From Polaribacter sp. IC073 (GTDB lineage: Bacteria > Bacteroidota > Bacteroidia > Flavobacteriales > Flavobacteriaceae): a stretch of 64,000 bases of DNA. This document shows positions 43,130 through 51,732 of this stretch, piece after piece (the stretch's first letter is position 1; every line of letters begins with the position of its first letter). Below the pieces are notes generated by a model. It made no database searches, was not told the origin of the DNA, and worked only from the letters and a program-made list of their open reading frames with translations. A program made the position numbers and the translations under genes. The stretch covers positions 1 through 64,000 of the forward strand of contig NZ_VORS01000002.1 of NCBI RefSeq assembly GCF_007997075.1, read 5' to 3'.

Positions 43130-44524
43130 TTAATTTATTTTACTTAATTCTTTTAGCTGTTTGTAGATGTTTCCAGAAGAAATTGCAGCATATCCATTCT
43201 CTACAATTCCGTTTTTATTTACAAGAATTGTTCGATTCATCTTACTTCTAAGAAAATTATCTTTAAGCGCTTTAGAATTTATAAAATATTGATTTTTAAT
43301 ATCTACATTTTTAATTCTATTTGTATTGTCTCCATCAATCTCTATAACTGCAAAATTTAACAAAGGATATTTTTTTTGTAGAAAAGGAATTCTCGAACTG
43401 ATAAAAGATTTGGACATGTACTCTTCGCTCCAAAATAATAAAACAGAATTTTTATTAATTGTAAAATCTTCAATATCTATTGCTTGATTTGTGAAATCTG
43501 AAATTGTAAAACCTTTTATTTCATCACCTTTATGTATAACTTTATTATCAGCTAAAATATCTTTAACAAGAGTTTTGTCTTCCTTATTTGAAGATAAAGA
43601 GAAAAAAACATCAAAAGCTTTCTGATTTATATTACAGCTAGACTTTCTGTAAAAGTGATCTAAAACCGTTCTTTTTAAGAATGCATTTTTAGAGTCTTTA
43701 GAATTAATCTTAGCATCAATAGTATTTAATAAGTCTACAGTAAAATCAGATGAAAACCCGTCTTTCATAGGCTCATGGCCCATAGAATACGTAACATTAT
43801 ATAGATAATTTGTTATATATCTTGCATAAGGTGTATAATACATTAAAGAATTGTTGTTGTAATCTAGCTCAGTTCTATATTTATAAAAAGAAGCATTAAT
43901 CTCAGGGAAATTATCTTTTCTTGAAATGTAAACATGGTTTATAGGATATCTTTCTACTCTAGAATAAATAGAGTAGGTTAGAGATGTTTTTAAGATTTCT
44001 AAATATTTACTAGTTTCATTTGGATGCCTTTCTGTATAATCATTATAAGTAATCAATCTAGAACCTATAATCGAATCCATTTTATTAATATACTCCGCAG
44101 GCTCTAATCTATTTAATTGATAAAATTCTTTTCTGTCATTTTCATTTTCTAAAAAGATATCAATTAAAATATTATTTCTTTCAGCTCCTTTACCAGCAAA
44201 AACGATAGATTCATCAAAATTCCAGGTATTTAAACGTAGCATTAAGCTATCTTTTGGTTCCAAATAAATATATTGATTCTCGTTACCATGCTCAAAATAA
44301 TACAAACCCTCATCTAAATTGTCATACGTTCCTAAAAATTTATTCCTATCATTTAGTAAAAGTGTATCGACAACTTTGTCTTTAGCATAAAGTACAACAA
44401 ACTTAGTCTTCGGGTTTATTATTTTCCCTCCGAAATATGTACTAGTTTTTTCTTTGCTAGTACAACTTGTTAAAGCTACTAATAGATAAGATAAAGCGAT
44501 AAAAGAATATAGTTTTTTTGTCAT
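43130..44524 (-). CDS. Lipoprotein with thioredoxin-like C-terminal domain lacking CxxC
   Basis: 464 residues. Lipobox ALTSC (Cys about 22). An N-terminal beta domain of the DUF4369 kind (about 30-115, GKIINPKTKFVVLYA, YIYLEPKDSLMLRLN), a helical middle (about 120-330) and a thioredoxin-like C-terminus (about 345-460: KGDEIKGFTISDF, SVLLFWSEEYMSKSF, ILVNKNGIVENG). At the place of the CxxC motif it reads EEYMSK, so it cannot do disulfide exchange. Such DUF4369/TlpA-type proteins are very common in Bacteroidota. The frame extends seven codons upstream, but ATG 44524 precedes the signal peptide. Confidence 0.72.
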   Translation of the reverse strand: MTKKLYSFIALSYLLVALTSCTSKEKTSTYFGGKIINPKTKFVVLYAKDKVVDTLLLNDRNKFLGTYDNLDEGLYYFEHGNENQYIYLEPKDSLMLRLNTWNFDESIVFAGKGAERNNILIDIFLENENDRKEFYQLNRLEPAEYINKMDSIIGSRLITYNDYTERHPNETSKYLEILKTSLTYSIYSRVERYPINHVYISRKDNFPEINASFYKYRTELDYNNNSLMYYTPYARYITNYLYNVTYSMGHEPMKDGFSSDFTVDLLNTIDAKINSKDSKNAFLKRTVLDHFYRKSSCNINQKAFDVFFSLSSNKEDKTLVKDILADNKVIHKGDEIKGFTISDFTNQAIDIEDFTINKNSVLLFWSEEYMSKSFISSRIPFLQKKYPLLNFAVIEIDGDNTNRIKNVDIKNQYFINSKALKDNFLRSKMNRTILVNKNGIVENGYAAISSGNIYKQLKELSKIN

Positions 44525-44658
44525 ATTTAGAGCTACACAAAGCATATAGCAAATGTAGAAATTTGAAATAGGTAAGGTTGTTAATTCACTGTTAAAATAG
44601 TATGGCAGAACCTACTAAGTTTTAAAAGCATACCTTATAAAAGTATTGAATTTATAGG

Positions 44659-44688
44659 TTGTAAAGAAAAATGGAATTTGTACTTTTG
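44659..44688 (+). promoter_or_regulatory. Promoter of the ABC-F gene
   Basis: TTG (44659-44661) and TACTTTTG (44681-44688) are spaced 19 bp, a textbook Bacteroidota promoter. Leader about 17 nt. Confidence 0.65.
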
Positions 44689-44711
44689 CACAAAATTAAA
44701 AAAGTCTATTT

Positions 44712-46331
44712 ATGTTATCAGTTTCTAATTTATCTGTTCAATTTGGAAAACGTATTTTGTTTGATGAAGTGAATACAAAATTTCTTCACGGAAATTGCTA
44801 CGGTATTATCGGAGCAAATGGAGCAGGAAAATCTACATTCTTAAAAATTATTTCTGGCGTACAAGAACCAACTTCGGGGCAAGTGCATTTAGATAAAGGA
44901 AAACGAATGTCTGTTTTAACGCAAGATCATTATGCGTTTGACGAATTTCCTGTATTAGAAACCGTTGTTATGGGAAACAAAGATTTGTTTAAAATTAAAA
45001 AACAAATTGACGCGCTATATGCAGATTATACAGATGAAAATGCAGAGAAAATAGGAGAGTTGCAAATTGTCTTTGAAGAAATGGATGGTTGGAATGCAGA
45101 TTCTAACGCAGCTGCAATGTTATCTAATTTAGGTATCAAAGAAGATTTGCACTATACTTTAATGAAAGATTTAGATGGTAAGCAAAAAGTACGTGTGTTA
45201 ATTGCACAAGCTTTATTTGGAAACCCAGATGTTTTAATTATGGATGAGCCAACCAATGATTTAGATTTTGAAACCATTTCTTGGTTAGAGAATTTCTTGG
45301 CAAATTTTGAAAATACTGTAATTGTAGTTTCGCATGATAGACACTTTTTAGATGCTGTTTGTACACATATTTCAGATATCGATTTTAGTAAAATAAATCA
45401 TTATTCTGGGAATTATACTTTTTGGTATGAATCTAGCCAGTTAGCCGCAAAACAAAGAGCACAACAAAATAAAAAAGCAGAAGATAAAAAGAAAGAATTA
45501 GAAGATTTTATCAGACGTTTTTCTGCGAATGTTGCAAAATCGAAACAAGCAACTTCTCGTAAGAAAATGATTGAGAAGTTAAATGTTGAAGATATTAAAC
45601 CATCGAGTAGACGTTATCCTGCCATTATTTTTGATAGAGATAGAGAAGCTGGAGATCAAATTTTAAATGTGGAAGGTTTGTCTAAAAACTTTGAAGATGA
45701 GAAATTATTTGACGATGTACACATTAATTTAAATAAAGGAGATAAAGTTGCAATTATTTCTAGGAACTCTAGAGCAATTAGCGCTTTTTATCAAGTGGTA
45801 ACAGAAAACGAAAAAGCAGATGCTGGTAAATTTTCTTGGGGAGTTACAACAACACAATCTTATTTACCTTTAGATAACTCAACGTTTTTTAATGACGGAG
45901 AATTAAATTTAGTAGATTGGTTAAGACAATATGCGCAAACAGAAGAAGAACGCGAAGAAGTTTTTATTCGTGGTTTTTTAGGGAAAATGATTTTTTCTGG
46001 GGAAGAAGCGCTAAAGAAAAGTAATGTGCTTTCTGGTGGAGAAAAAGTACGTTGTATGTTGTCTAGAATGATGATGAAAAGAGGAAATGTTTTAATTTTA
46101 GATGAGCCAACAAATCACTTAGATTTAGAATCTATTCAGTCTTTAAACAATGCTTTAATTAATTTTAAAGGAACCATTTTGTTTTCTACACATGATCATG
46201 AGTTTGCACACACGGTTGCAAACAGAATTATAGAATTAACACCAAAAGGAGCAATTGATAGATATACTACTTTTGAAGAATATGTATCAGATCCTAAAAT
46301 TAAAGAATTACGAGATAAAATGTATGCTTAA
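44712..46331 (+). CDS. ABC-F ATPase, YbiT-like, with one degenerate ATP site
   Basis: 539 residues, two ABC domains in one chain without membrane helices, joined by a Lys-rich linker (about 250-300, ANVAKSKQATSRKK). ABC-F proteins act on the ribosome E site. Domain 1 has a good Walker A (GANGAGKSTF, about 35-44) and Walker B (VLIMDEPTNDLD) but its signature is LDGKQK instead of LSGGE. Domain 2 has a good signature (LSGGEKVR) and Walker B (LILDEPTNHLD) but its Walker A is ISRNSRAIS, unable to bind phosphate normally. So only one of the two composite sites is canonical. The terminal FSTHDHEFAHTVANRIIEL is YbiT-like. Confidence 0.9.
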   Translation: MLSVSNLSVQFGKRILFDEVNTKFLHGNCYGIIGANGAGKSTFLKIISGVQEPTSGQVHLDKGKRMSVLTQDHYAFDEFPVLETVVMGNKDLFKIKKQIDALYADYTDENAEKIGELQIVFEEMDGWNADSNAAAMLSNLGIKEDLHYTLMKDLDGKQKVRVLIAQALFGNPDVLIMDEPTNDLDFETISWLENFLANFENTVIVVSHDRHFLDAVCTHISDIDFSKINHYSGNYTFWYESSQLAAKQRAQQNKKAEDKKKELEDFIRRFSANVAKSKQATSRKKMIEKLNVEDIKPSSRRYPAIIFDRDREAGDQILNVEGLSKNFEDEKLFDDVHINLNKGDKVAIISRNSRAISAFYQVVTENEKADAGKFSWGVTTTQSYLPLDNSTFFNDGELNLVDWLRQYAQTEEEREEVFIRGFLGKMIFSGEEALKKSNVLSGGEKVRCMLSRMMMKRGNVLILDEPTNHLDLESIQSLNNALINFKGTILFSTHDHEFAHTVANRIIELTPKGAIDRYTTFEEYVSDPKIKELRDKMYA

Positions 46332-46409
46332 ATAACAGGTACAAATTTCACTAATTACGCGAATGTTTTTCTGAAATAACAAGCTATTAGCAGGTACTTA
46401 AATATAATT

Positions 46410-46447
46410 AGACCTCACAAATGTTTAAAATTTGTGAGGTCTTTTTT
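46410..46447 (+). terminator. Terminator after the ABC-F gene
   Basis: AGACCTCACAAAT pairs with ATTTGTGAGGTCT around a 7-nt loop, followed by six T. Confidence 0.88.
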
Positions 46448-46530
46448 CATTATTTTAATTGAAGTAAAATAGCAATACTATAAAATAGCATAAGAGTTTT
46501 ATTAATAAAAGAATCGAATCGATATTTCTT

Positions 46531-47469
46531 TTATTTCTTAATCGGACTGATAATCTTCACATCAGAAAAAGAAATAGCACCTCTTACAACGCCATCAATT
46601 GTCTTCTTTAACGCTTCAATTAATTGCATTTTTAATTGAGATTTGTGGTAAATTAAACTCACTTCTCTTGCTGGTGGCGGGTTCTTAAACTCGCGTAAAT
46701 GTGTTTTATCAAGGTCATTTAAATCTAAAGTATGTAAATAAGGTAACAAAGTCATTCCTAAACCTTCTTTAGATAATTTAATTAAGGTATCAAAACTTCC
46801 ACTTTCTAACTGAAATTTTTTCTTATTGTCAATTTTATGGTTTCTACATAAATTAAGAACGTTGTCTTTAAAACAATGGCCATCTTCTAATAATAAAATA
46901 TCTTCCATTTCTAATTCATCCGGAGAAATTTGTTTGTTATTAAAAAGTCTATGGTTTTGTGGAATAAAACCAACAAAAGGCTCATAGTATAAAGGTCTTT
47001 CTTTTATTGCTTCATTCTCTAAAGGTGTTGCAGCAATAGCAACGTCTATATGACCATCTGTTAATTTTCTTATAATATCTTCTGTTGTTAATTCTTCGAT
47101 CACCAATTTAACCTTCGGATATTTTTTTGTAAAATTCTGCAAGAACATTGGCAAAAGTGTAGGCATTATCGTTGGGATCATTCCTATTTTAAATTCGCCG
47201 CCAATATATCCCTTTTGTTGATGTACAATATCTAAAATTCGATTACTTTCATCTACAATTACTTTAGCTTGTTCTACTATTTTACTCCCAACTTCTGTTA
47301 ATTCAATTGGTTTTTTAGAACGATTAAAAATCTTAACGCCTAATTCATCTTCTAATTTCTGAATTTGCATACTCAACGTAGGTTGAGTAACAAAACTATG
47401 TTCTGCGGCTACCGTAAAATTCTGGTATTCTGCAACAGACAAAACGTATTTTAATTGGGTAATTGTCAT
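46531..47469 (-). CDS. oxyR: LysR-type hydrogen peroxide regulator OxyR
   Basis: 312 residues. N-terminal winged HTH (about 1-60: TITQLKYVLSVAEYQNFTVAAE, shown in part as LSVAEYQNFTVAAE; SFVTQPTLSMQIQKLE). The effector domain has LLLEDGHCFKDNVLNLC (about 198-211), whose two Cys match E. coli OxyR C199 and C208, the peroxide-sensing disulfide. The longest frame runs 13 codons upstream, but the ATG at 47469 gives the standard opening. It is divergent from dps, its classical target, sharing a 107-nt control region with a LysR-type dyad. The -7 of oxyR itself is not clear. Confidence 0.93.
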   Translation of the reverse strand: MTITQLKYVLSVAEYQNFTVAAEHSFVTQPTLSMQIQKLEDELGVKIFNRSKKPIELTEVGSKIVEQAKVIVDESNRILDIVHQQKGYIGGEFKIGMIPTIMPTLLPMFLQNFTKKYPKVKLVIEELTTEDIIRKLTDGHIDVAIAATPLENEAIKERPLYYEPFVGFIPQNHRLFNNKQISPDELEMEDILLLEDGHCFKDNVLNLCRNHKIDNKKKFQLESGSFDTLIKLSKEGLGMTLLPYLHTLDLNDLDKTHLREFKNPPPAREVSLIYHKSQLKMQLIEALKKTIDGVVRGAISFSDVKIISPIKK

Positions 47470-47498
47470 GCGTATAAAATATTTTGATAAAGATATTA

Positions 47499-47523
47499 AA
47501 ACTATCAATAATTATTATAGTTT
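47499..47523. promoter_or_regulatory. T-N11-A dyad, probable OxyR operator between oxyR and dps
   Basis: AAACTAT (47499-47505) and ATAGTTT (47517-47523) form a perfect 7-bp inverted repeat separated by 11 bp, exactly the T-N11-A form of LysR-family boxes. It lies 19 bp upstream of the dps -7 element and 30 bp upstream of the oxyR start codon. Confidence 0.65.
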
Positions 47524-47541
47524 AATGTCGAAAATTTCTAT

Positions 47542-47549
47542 TAAATTTG
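47542..47549 (+). promoter_or_regulatory. -7 element of dps
   Basis: TAAATTTG, full consensus, 27 nt before the ATG. A dyad at 47499-47523 covers the place of the -33 element, so activation by contact with polymerase is plausible. Confidence 0.6.
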
Positions 47550-47576
47550 AAGTATCAAATAAAAAAACATATAAAA

Positions 47577-48050
47577 ATGAACAAGTCAATATTAGGATTA
47601 GACAAAAAGGAAAGTGCAAATTTAGTAGATAATTTAAATGGATTGTTATCTAATTTTCAAATATATTATCAGAATTTAAGAGGTTTACACTGGAATATTA
47701 AAGGAAAAAACTTTTTTGATTTACACATTAAGTTTGAAGAATTTTACACAGATTCTCAAGTAAAGATAGATGATATTGCAGAACGTATTTTAACGTTGCA
47801 AGGTAAACCTTTACACACCTTCTCAGACTATTTAGCAACATCTTCAGTAGCTGTTGGTAGAGATATCTCTAATGATGTTGAGGCGGTAGAATTAGTTGTA
47901 AATTCTTTATCTGAATTATTAAAAATAGAGAGAGAAATTTTAGATATGTCTGACGAAGCAAATGATGAAGGTACAAACTCTATGATGAGCGATTTTATAG
48001 CAGAACAAGAAAAAACAATTTGGATGTTGAATTCTTGGTTGGGTAAATAA
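47577..48050 (+). CDS. dps: Dps family DNA-protecting ferritin
   Basis: 157 residues. Dodecameric iron-storage protein that oxidises Fe(II) with peroxide and protects DNA. The ferroxidase motif is GLHWNIKGKNFFDLHIKFEEFYTD (about residues 36-59; key His, Asp and Glu visible: LHWNIKG, FDLHIKFEEFY), and a four-helix bundle follows. The frame begins with a TTG ten codons upstream, but that lies inside the promoter, so ATG 47577 is the start. Divergent from oxyR, consistent with peroxide induction. Confidence 0.94.
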   Translation: MNKSILGLDKKESANLVDNLNGLLSNFQIYYQNLRGLHWNIKGKNFFDLHIKFEEFYTDSQVKIDDIAERILTLQGKPLHTFSDYLATSSVAVGRDISNDVEAVELVVNSLSELLKIEREILDMSDEANDEGTNSMMSDFIAEQEKTIWMLNSWLGK

Positions 48051-48070
48051 AAAGAAAAGCATATAATTTA

Positions 48071-48100
48071 AAAAGGAACTCTAACAGAGTTCCTTTTTTT
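48071..48100. terminator. Bidirectional terminator between dps and the outer-membrane protein gene
   Basis: AAAAGGAACTCT pairs with AGAGTTCCTTTT around AAC and is followed by more T on the plus strand; convergent genes end on both sides. Confidence 0.88.
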
Positions 48101-48737
48101 ATTTTAGTACGTAAGAAACGCCTATTTCATAACCAACAAAAGAATATCCATTGTTCGGTTTTTGCGTGTCAAAGTTAGAAACATGACCAATATTACTACC
48201 TAAGTAGACATACGTTTTGTTACTCGTTTTATAAGATAAGCCTAAAGAACCGTTTTCTATAAACGTAAAGCCTTTTGCCAAACGTTCTGTTCTAGTATCT
48301 ACAGTTGCCAGTCCTAAACCAATGGTTACTAAAAAATCTAGCTTTTTAAAAAGCTCTTTTTTAAGAACAAACCCCAATTCAAAAGCATATAAATACATTG
48401 TTTTTGGAGTTGTAAATTCAGCTATTTTCATGGTAGCATTTTCTTCGTCTGGTAAGACAAAAAAAGAATTATCCAATTGATGGTTTATAACTTGATATTG
48501 TGGTTGTACAATCAACTCAAAATATAAAGACTTCCAATTTCCTAAATTATAAAAAGCTTGTAATTTATAGGTATTTGTAGTGTAGGAATAATCTTCATCA
48601 TCAAAAATAAAGTTTTTTTCATTTGCATTATTATACAAAAAGCCTATTTTTTTAACGCTCAAAACTCCTTTTTTAGATGCTTGTGCAGCACTTAAAAAAC
48701 TAGCAAATAATAAAAAGAATAGTACTTTGTTTTTCAT
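48099..48737 (-). CDS. Predicted outer-membrane beta-barrel protein
   Basis: 212 residues. A signal peptide (VLFFLLFASFLSAAQA, about 4-19) precedes alternating amphipathic strands (YTTNTYKLQAFYNLG, LYAFELGFVLKKEL, LVTIGLGLATVDTRT, YVYLGSNIGHVS) and a C-terminal strand ending VSYVLK, aromatic/hydrophobic as in barrels inserted by BamA. No family is recognised; ligand unknown. The long frame opens 23 codons earlier inside the upstream dehydrogenase gene; ATG 48737 is 4 nt after that gene's stop and begins a clean signal peptide. Probably translated together with it. Confidence 0.72.
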   Translation of the reverse strand: MKNKVLFFLLFASFLSAAQASKKGVLSVKKIGFLYNNANEKNFIFDDEDYSYTTNTYKLQAFYNLGNWKSLYFELIVQPQYQVINHQLDNSFFVLPDEENATMKIAEFTTPKTMYLYAFELGFVLKKELFKKLDFLVTIGLGLATVDTRTERLAKGFTFIENGSLGLSYKTSNKTYVYLGSNIGHVSNFDTQKPNNGYSFVGYEIGVSYVLK

Positions 48738-48741
48738 TAAA

Positions 48742-49629
48742 TTAACTAAACATTTTAGCAACTTTCTCGGCCTTTCTATTTTCTGAATAATCATAAAAAC
48801 CTTCACCAGATTTTACACCTAATTTCCCTGCCATTACCATGTTAACTAACAAAGGACAAGGCGCGTATTTAGGATTTTTAAAACCGTCATGCAATACATT
48901 TAGAATAGACAAACAAACATCTAAACCAATAAAATCTGCCAATTGCAAAGGACCCATTGGGTGTGCCATTCCTAACTTCATTACCGTATCTATTTCTGCA
49001 ACACCGGCAACACCATTGTACAACGTCTCAATAGATTCGTTAATCATTGGCATTAAAATTCTGTTTGCCACAAAACCAGGATAATCATTCACTTCAACCG
49101 GCGATTTGCCAATTTTCTTAGACAAATCTACAATAGTTTGCATCACTTCATCCGACGTATTGTAACCTCTAATAATCTCTACCAATTTCATAATTGGCAC
49201 CGGATTCATAAAATGCATTCCAATTACTTTTTCTGGTCTGTTGGTAACGGCGGCAATCTGAGTAATAGAAATTGATGACGTATTTGTAGCCAAAATTGTT
49301 TTCTCGGCACAAGCAGTATCTAATTCTTTAAAAATTTTCAATTTTAAATCCAAATTTTCAGTAGCAGCTTCTACAACTAAATCCATGTTTTTTACACCTT
49401 CTGTAATAGACGTAAAGCTTGTAATGTTGGCTAAAGTTTGTTTTTTATCAGCTTCAGAGATTTTCTCTTTTGCAACCATTCTGTCTAAATTCTTAGAAAT
49501 AGTTGCAACTCCTTTTGCCAAGGAAGCATCAGAAATATCTATTAAATGTACATTATAATTAAATTGAGCAAATGTATGAGCAATACCATTTCCCATCGTT
49601 CCAGCACCAATTACAGCTATGTTTTTCAT
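48742..49629 (-). CDS. 3-hydroxybutyryl-CoA dehydrogenase family
   Basis: 295 residues. NAD(P)-dependent oxidation of 3-hydroxyacyl-CoA in butyrate, polyhydroxyalkanoate-precursor or phenylacetate metabolism. The nucleotide site GAGTMGNGIAHTFAQ is at about 7-21; the catalytic His is in MHFMNPVP (about 136-143), followed by NRILMPMINE and GPLQLADFIGLDV. It is cytoplasmic. The frame can begin one codon earlier with TTG, but ATG 49629 is standard. A membrane-protein gene follows by 4 nt; the biological link between the two is unclear. Confidence 0.93.
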   Translation of the reverse strand: MKNIAVIGAGTMGNGIAHTFAQFNYNVHLIDISDASLAKGVATISKNLDRMVAKEKISEADKKQTLANITSFTSITEGVKNMDLVVEAATENLDLKLKIFKELDTACAEKTILATNTSSISITQIAAVTNRPEKVIGMHFMNPVPIMKLVEIIRGYNTSDEVMQTIVDLSKKIGKSPVEVNDYPGFVANRILMPMINESIETLYNGVAGVAEIDTVMKLGMAHPMGPLQLADFIGLDVCLSILNVLHDGFKNPKYAPCPLLVNMVMAGKLGVKSGEGFYDYSENRKAEKVAKMFS

Positions 49630-49660
49630 CAATAATAATTTAAATATTTATATTTTTTTG

Positions 49661-49705
49661 GGCGTTACCTAAAGGTCGGGCTTTAGGTTACAATCTTTTT
49701 TTTAT
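49661..49705. repeat. Dispersed GGGCGT...GTCGGGCT repeat
   Basis: TTGGGCGTTACCTAAAGG followed by TCGGGCTTTAGG is a form I recognise as frequent in gaps of flavobacterial genomes. Copy number cannot be counted here; only one copy is in this window. Confidence 0.4.
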
Positions 49706-49708
49706 TGC

Positions 49709-49794
49709 CGTCATTACAAAGAAAGTTTTTTCACTTTCTGTGGCAATCTCTTAATTAAAAAGAAATTACTTCGTCATACTTCCTCGTAATGACG
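49709..49794. repeat. Small palindromic element with CGTCATTAC ends
   Basis: 86 bp with 9-bp perfect terminal inverted repeats (CGTCATTAC, 49709-49717, and GTAATGACG, 49786-49794). It contains a longer imperfect stem and lies in an intergenic gap. MITE- or REP-like. Relatives are at 56022-56093, at 60666-60706 and possibly at 50864-50965. Confidence 0.6.
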
Positions 49795-49892
49795 TGATAT
49801 AAAAAAAAAGGATTTCCACTTCAATCCCTAACGCACTTATTTAGGTACTTTTTTTAAATCTAAAAGTATGGTTTATTCTTTGCAATTATCAA

Positions 49893-50852
49893 CTAAAAAC
49901 AATCGATAATCATTTGTGCAACTCTTAAAGCTTCTGCACCTTGACGCAAAGATACCACAGGTTTTGTTTTGTTATTTATAGCATCTGCAAAAGATTCTAA
50001 TTCGTCTAAAATAGCATTGTTGTTTTCAATTTCAGGATTGTCAAAGTAAATCTGTTTTTTAACACCTTCTGCATTTTGCAAAATCATGGCAAACTCATCC
50101 GGATTATTAGGAACCTCTTTCATTCTAACAATTTCAGATTTCTTCTCTAAAAAATCAACAGAAATATAAGCATCCTTCTGAAAAAAACGTGTTTTACGCA
50201 TGTTTTTCATAGAAATTCTACTTGCCGTTAAATTGGCAACACAACCGTTTTCAAATTCGATTCTTGCATTTGCAATATCCGGAGTTTCAGAAATTACAGA
50301 AATTCCGCTTGCGTGTACATTCTTAACTTTAGAGTCTATGACCGAAAGAATAATATCAATATCATGAATCATTAAATCTAACACCACAGGAACATCGGTT
50401 CCTCTAGGATTAAATTCTGCCAATCGATGTGTTTCAATAAACATTGGCGAATCAATTTTATCTTTAACCGCTGTAAATGCTGGATTAAATCGCTCTACAT
50501 GACCAACTTGACCTTTTACATGAAACTGGCTAGCCAACGTGTTTATAGCCTCTGCTTCTAAAACCGTTTTAGTAATTGGCTTTTCTATAAAAATATGACG
50601 TCCTTTTTCAATAGCCATTTTAGCGCACTCAAAATGAGACAATGTTGGTGTAACAATATCTACTACTTCTACTGCGGCAATTAATTCTTCAATAGAATCG
50701 AATAATTTATAACCAAATTCTTTGGCTACTTTTTCTGCATTTTCTGTAAATGGGTCAAAAAAACCAACCAATTCGTATTTTTCTGATTGTTGTAATAAAC
50801 GTAAATGAATTTTTCCAAGATGACCCGCACCTAAAACTCCAGCTTTTAGCAT
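49893..50852 (-). CDS. Gfo/Idh/MocA family oxidoreductase
   Basis: 319 residues. The NAD(P)-binding GVLGAGHLGKIHLRLL (about 4-19), the EKPITKT motif (about 91-97, catalytic Lys) and the C-terminal alpha/beta domain are those of the Gfo/Idh/MocA family, which oxidise sugars, inositols or UDP-sugars. The substrate cannot be assigned. A longer frame reaches 50927, but the added 25 residues are encoded inside a possible palindromic repeat, and ATG 50852 gives the canonical start. Single gene between unlinked neighbours. Confidence 0.87.
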   Translation of the reverse strand: MLKAGVLGAGHLGKIHLRLLQQSEKYELVGFFDPFTENAEKVAKEFGYKLFDSIEELIAAVEVVDIVTPTLSHFECAKMAIEKGRHIFIEKPITKTVLEAEAINTLASQFHVKGQVGHVERFNPAFTAVKDKIDSPMFIETHRLAEFNPRGTDVPVVLDLMIHDIDIILSVIDSKVKNVHASGISVISETPDIANARIEFENGCVANLTASRISMKNMRKTRFFQKDAYISVDFLEKKSEIVRMKEVPNNPDEFAMILQNAEGVKKQIYFDNPEIENNNAILDELESFADAINNKTKPVVSLRQGAEALRVAQMIIDCF

Positions 50853-50863
50853 ATATGTATGTT

Positions 50864-50965
50864 TTTTGTCATTGTTAAAGTTTTTTAAACCTCGAGAAGA
50901 AATCTTCAAACGAAGAAAATGCTTCATTGTTTTCTGTTTATAGCAGAAAATTCTTAGTAATGACG
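50864..50965. repeat. Possible degenerate copy of the CGTCATTAC element
   Basis: Ends TGTCATTG (about 50867-50874) and GTAATGACG (50957-50965) resemble the inverted ends of 49709-49794, at similar spacing. Internal similarity is weak. Confidence 0.3.
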
Positions 50966-51088
50966 TTATATTTTGTGTTTTGAATTTCCTGAAGAAATAT
51001 CAGAAATTATCAACGAAAACAAAGATACAATTTTATAAGAATGTAATTCAAATTATTCTTATTTTTAGACTTTAGAAAATGATTAAAA

Positions 51089-51730
51089 TTGAAAGACACT
51101 TCAAAACACCAAGGACTTAGAAATCAACTTGCTACTGTGCTACAAGCAAAAGGTATTACAGATAATAAAGTACTGAATGCGATACGAGAAATTCCGCGTC
51201 ACCTGTTTATAGACTCAAGTTTTGAAGCACATGCTTACCAAGACAAGGCATTTCCTATAGCGGCAGAACAAACTATTTCTATGCCATACACTGTGGCTTT
51301 TCAGTCGCAGACGTTAGAAATAAAACCGGGTGATAAAGTTTTAGAAATTGGTACAGGTTCTGGGTACCAGACAGCTGTTTTGTTAGAGTTAAAAGCTATT
51401 GTATATTCTATAGAAAGACAAAAAGAATTGTTTAAAAGAACCTCATTATTCTTACCGAAAATTGGTTATAAGCCAAAACGATTTATTTTTGGCGACGGTT
51501 ATATCGGTTTAAAAGAACAAGCGCCTTTTGATAAAATTATTGTGACTGCTGGTGCACCTTTTGTTCCAAATCCGTTATTAGCACAATTAAAAATAGGAGG
51601 GATGTTGTTAATTCCTGTTGGTGATAAAACACAAATAATGACACTTTTTATTAGAAAATCTGCCAAAGAATTCGAAAAACACGAATTAGGAGACTTTGCT
51701 TTTGTGCCGATGTTAGAAGAAAAAAATTAA
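51089..51730 (+). CDS. pcm: Protein-L-isoaspartate O-methyltransferase
   Basis: 213 residues. It uses S-adenosylmethionine to repair isoaspartyl residues in aged proteins. SAM-binding VLEIGTGSGYQTAVL (about 84-98), the lead-in SMPYTVAFQSQ (about 63-73), GDGYIGLKEQAPFDKIIVTAG (about 130-150, key Asp and Pro: FGDGYIG, KIIVTAG) and LKIGGMLLIPVG follow the family order. The only start available is TTG at 51089. It ends 3 nt before the convergent ABC gene's stop codon. Confidence 0.93.
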   Translation: MKDTSKHQGLRNQLATVLQAKGITDNKVLNAIREIPRHLFIDSSFEAHAYQDKAFPIAAEQTISMPYTVAFQSQTLEIKPGDKVLEIGTGSGYQTAVLLELKAIVYSIERQKELFKRTSLFLPKIGYKPKRFIFGDGYIGLKEQAPFDKIIVTAGAPFVPNPLLAQLKIGGMLLIPVGDKTQIMTLFIRKSAKEFEKHELGDFAFVPMLEEKN

Positions 51731-51732
51731 TC

